This document shows, piece after piece, positions 47,928-48,149 of a stretch of 48,149 bases of DNA. Every line of letters starts with the position of its first letter. Position 1 is the stretch's first letter. The DNA is from Syncephalis plumigaleata. Taxonomy: Eukaryota > Zoopagomycota > Zoopagomycetes > Zoopagales > Piptocephalidaceae. Both the position numbers and the translations under genes were made by a program. Below the pieces are notes generated by a model that was given only the letters and a program-made list of their open reading frames with translations, was not told where the DNA came from and ran no database searches. Location of the stretch: assembly GCA_025201365.1 (NCBI GenBank), contig JAIXMF010000065.1:1-48149 (forward strand), written 5' to 3'.

Positions 47928-48051
47928 TGGCCCTGCGACCTTGCGATTATCCATGCAATGAATAATACCAATACTGCACTATCCTTGCAACTATCCTTGC
48001 AACTATCCGTGCAACTATCCTTGCCGTGATCCTTGCCGAATCTACTATTGA
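47928..48051 (+). pseudogene. Frame-broken tail with YPC tetrapeptide repeats
   Basis: Directly downstream of the TGA, Cys-repeat coding potential continues in other frames. From 47977 to 48051 there are four (H/N)YPC units, then RDPC and RIYY before TGA. A preceding stretch around 47930-47965 reads PCDYPCNE in another frame. No GT-AG intron that would rejoin these frames was evident. This suggests decay by small indels, or an error in the sequence. Confidence 0.45.
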
Positions 48052-48149
48052 TTCCTGGCAGTTTACTGCAATGCTTATTGTGATAACTTTCGATTATCGT
48101 TATCCAATTTATACTCTTTTTACTAATGATCCTGATTAGTAGAAATAAA

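Noticed and set aside
1-48149. tRNA, rRNA or transposon genes
   Set aside because: No tRNA-like cloverleaf, rRNA block, transposase or reverse transcriptase domain was recognised by eye.

Overview
The window looks like a compact, intron-rich, AT-biased fungal nuclear genome. Housekeeping genes are closely packed on both strands, and introns are mostly 50-80 bp with GTAAGT-type donors and TACTAAT/TACTAAC-type branch sites. Gene content (CFT1, UTP25, SRP receptor beta, UPF2, EngB-type GTPase, aquaglyceroporin, THG1, BUB3, a fungal-type bHLH factor) fits an early-diverging fungus of Zoopagomycota/Mucoromycota type. The exact lineage is inference; no rRNA or other marker is present.

Layout. 0.2-2.7 kb (+): SprT-like zinc metalloprotease with an acidic N-terminal half. 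2.8-8.9 kb (-): CFT1/CPSF160. 9.8-14.6 kb (+) and 15.75-18.9 kb (+): two paralogous small secreted-peptide genes, microexon genes A and B. 19.2-22.1 kb (+): UTP25. 22.1-23.2 kb (-): SRP receptor beta. 23.5-28.3 kb (+): UPF2. 29.0-30.9 kb (+): multi-pass receptor-like protein 1. 31.3-32.8 kb (+): EngB GTPase. 33.2-34.4 kb (+): aquaglyceroporin. 34.7-36.0 kb (+): THG1. 36.1-38.0 kb (-): bHLH factor. 38.4-39.9 kb (+): BUB3. 40.0-42.4 kb (-) and 44.6-46.9 kb (-): receptor-like proteins 2 and 3. Three small secreted-protein genes lie at 42.8-43.2, 44.05-44.34 and 47.8 kb, the last followed by a frame-broken Cys-repeat tail.

The main discovery is the pair of microexon genes. In each, a 94-nt first exon encodes a signal peptide ending in a dibasic site. 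A few tiny exons follow, including one 5-nt exon that moves the phase from 1 to 0. Then comes a long regular array (period about 83 bp) in which every intron (GTAAGT ... TACTAAT ... TAG/CAG) is separated from the next by exactly three nucleotides. Read in the phase set by the upstream exons, the 47 single-codon exons of gene A and the 27 of gene B contain no stop. Both give a small secreted peptide with four cysteines in a C...CC...C pattern (predicted 90 and 65 aa precursors). An in-frame TAA lies in the next exon, and a conserved last exon follows. Homologous codon-plus-intron units can be aligned between the two genes around the CC pair, so the peptides seem to evolve by gain, loss and duplication of one-codon exon units. 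To my knowledge an architecture with about 50 consecutive 3-nt exons is undescribed. Transcript evidence is needed to confirm it.

The housekeeping genes are independent neighbours, not an operon. Several pairs are convergent with very short 3' gaps (UTP25/SRP receptor beta, 12 bp between stop codons). The secreted peptides and the three related receptor-like membrane proteins form the accessory, lineage-specific part of the window.
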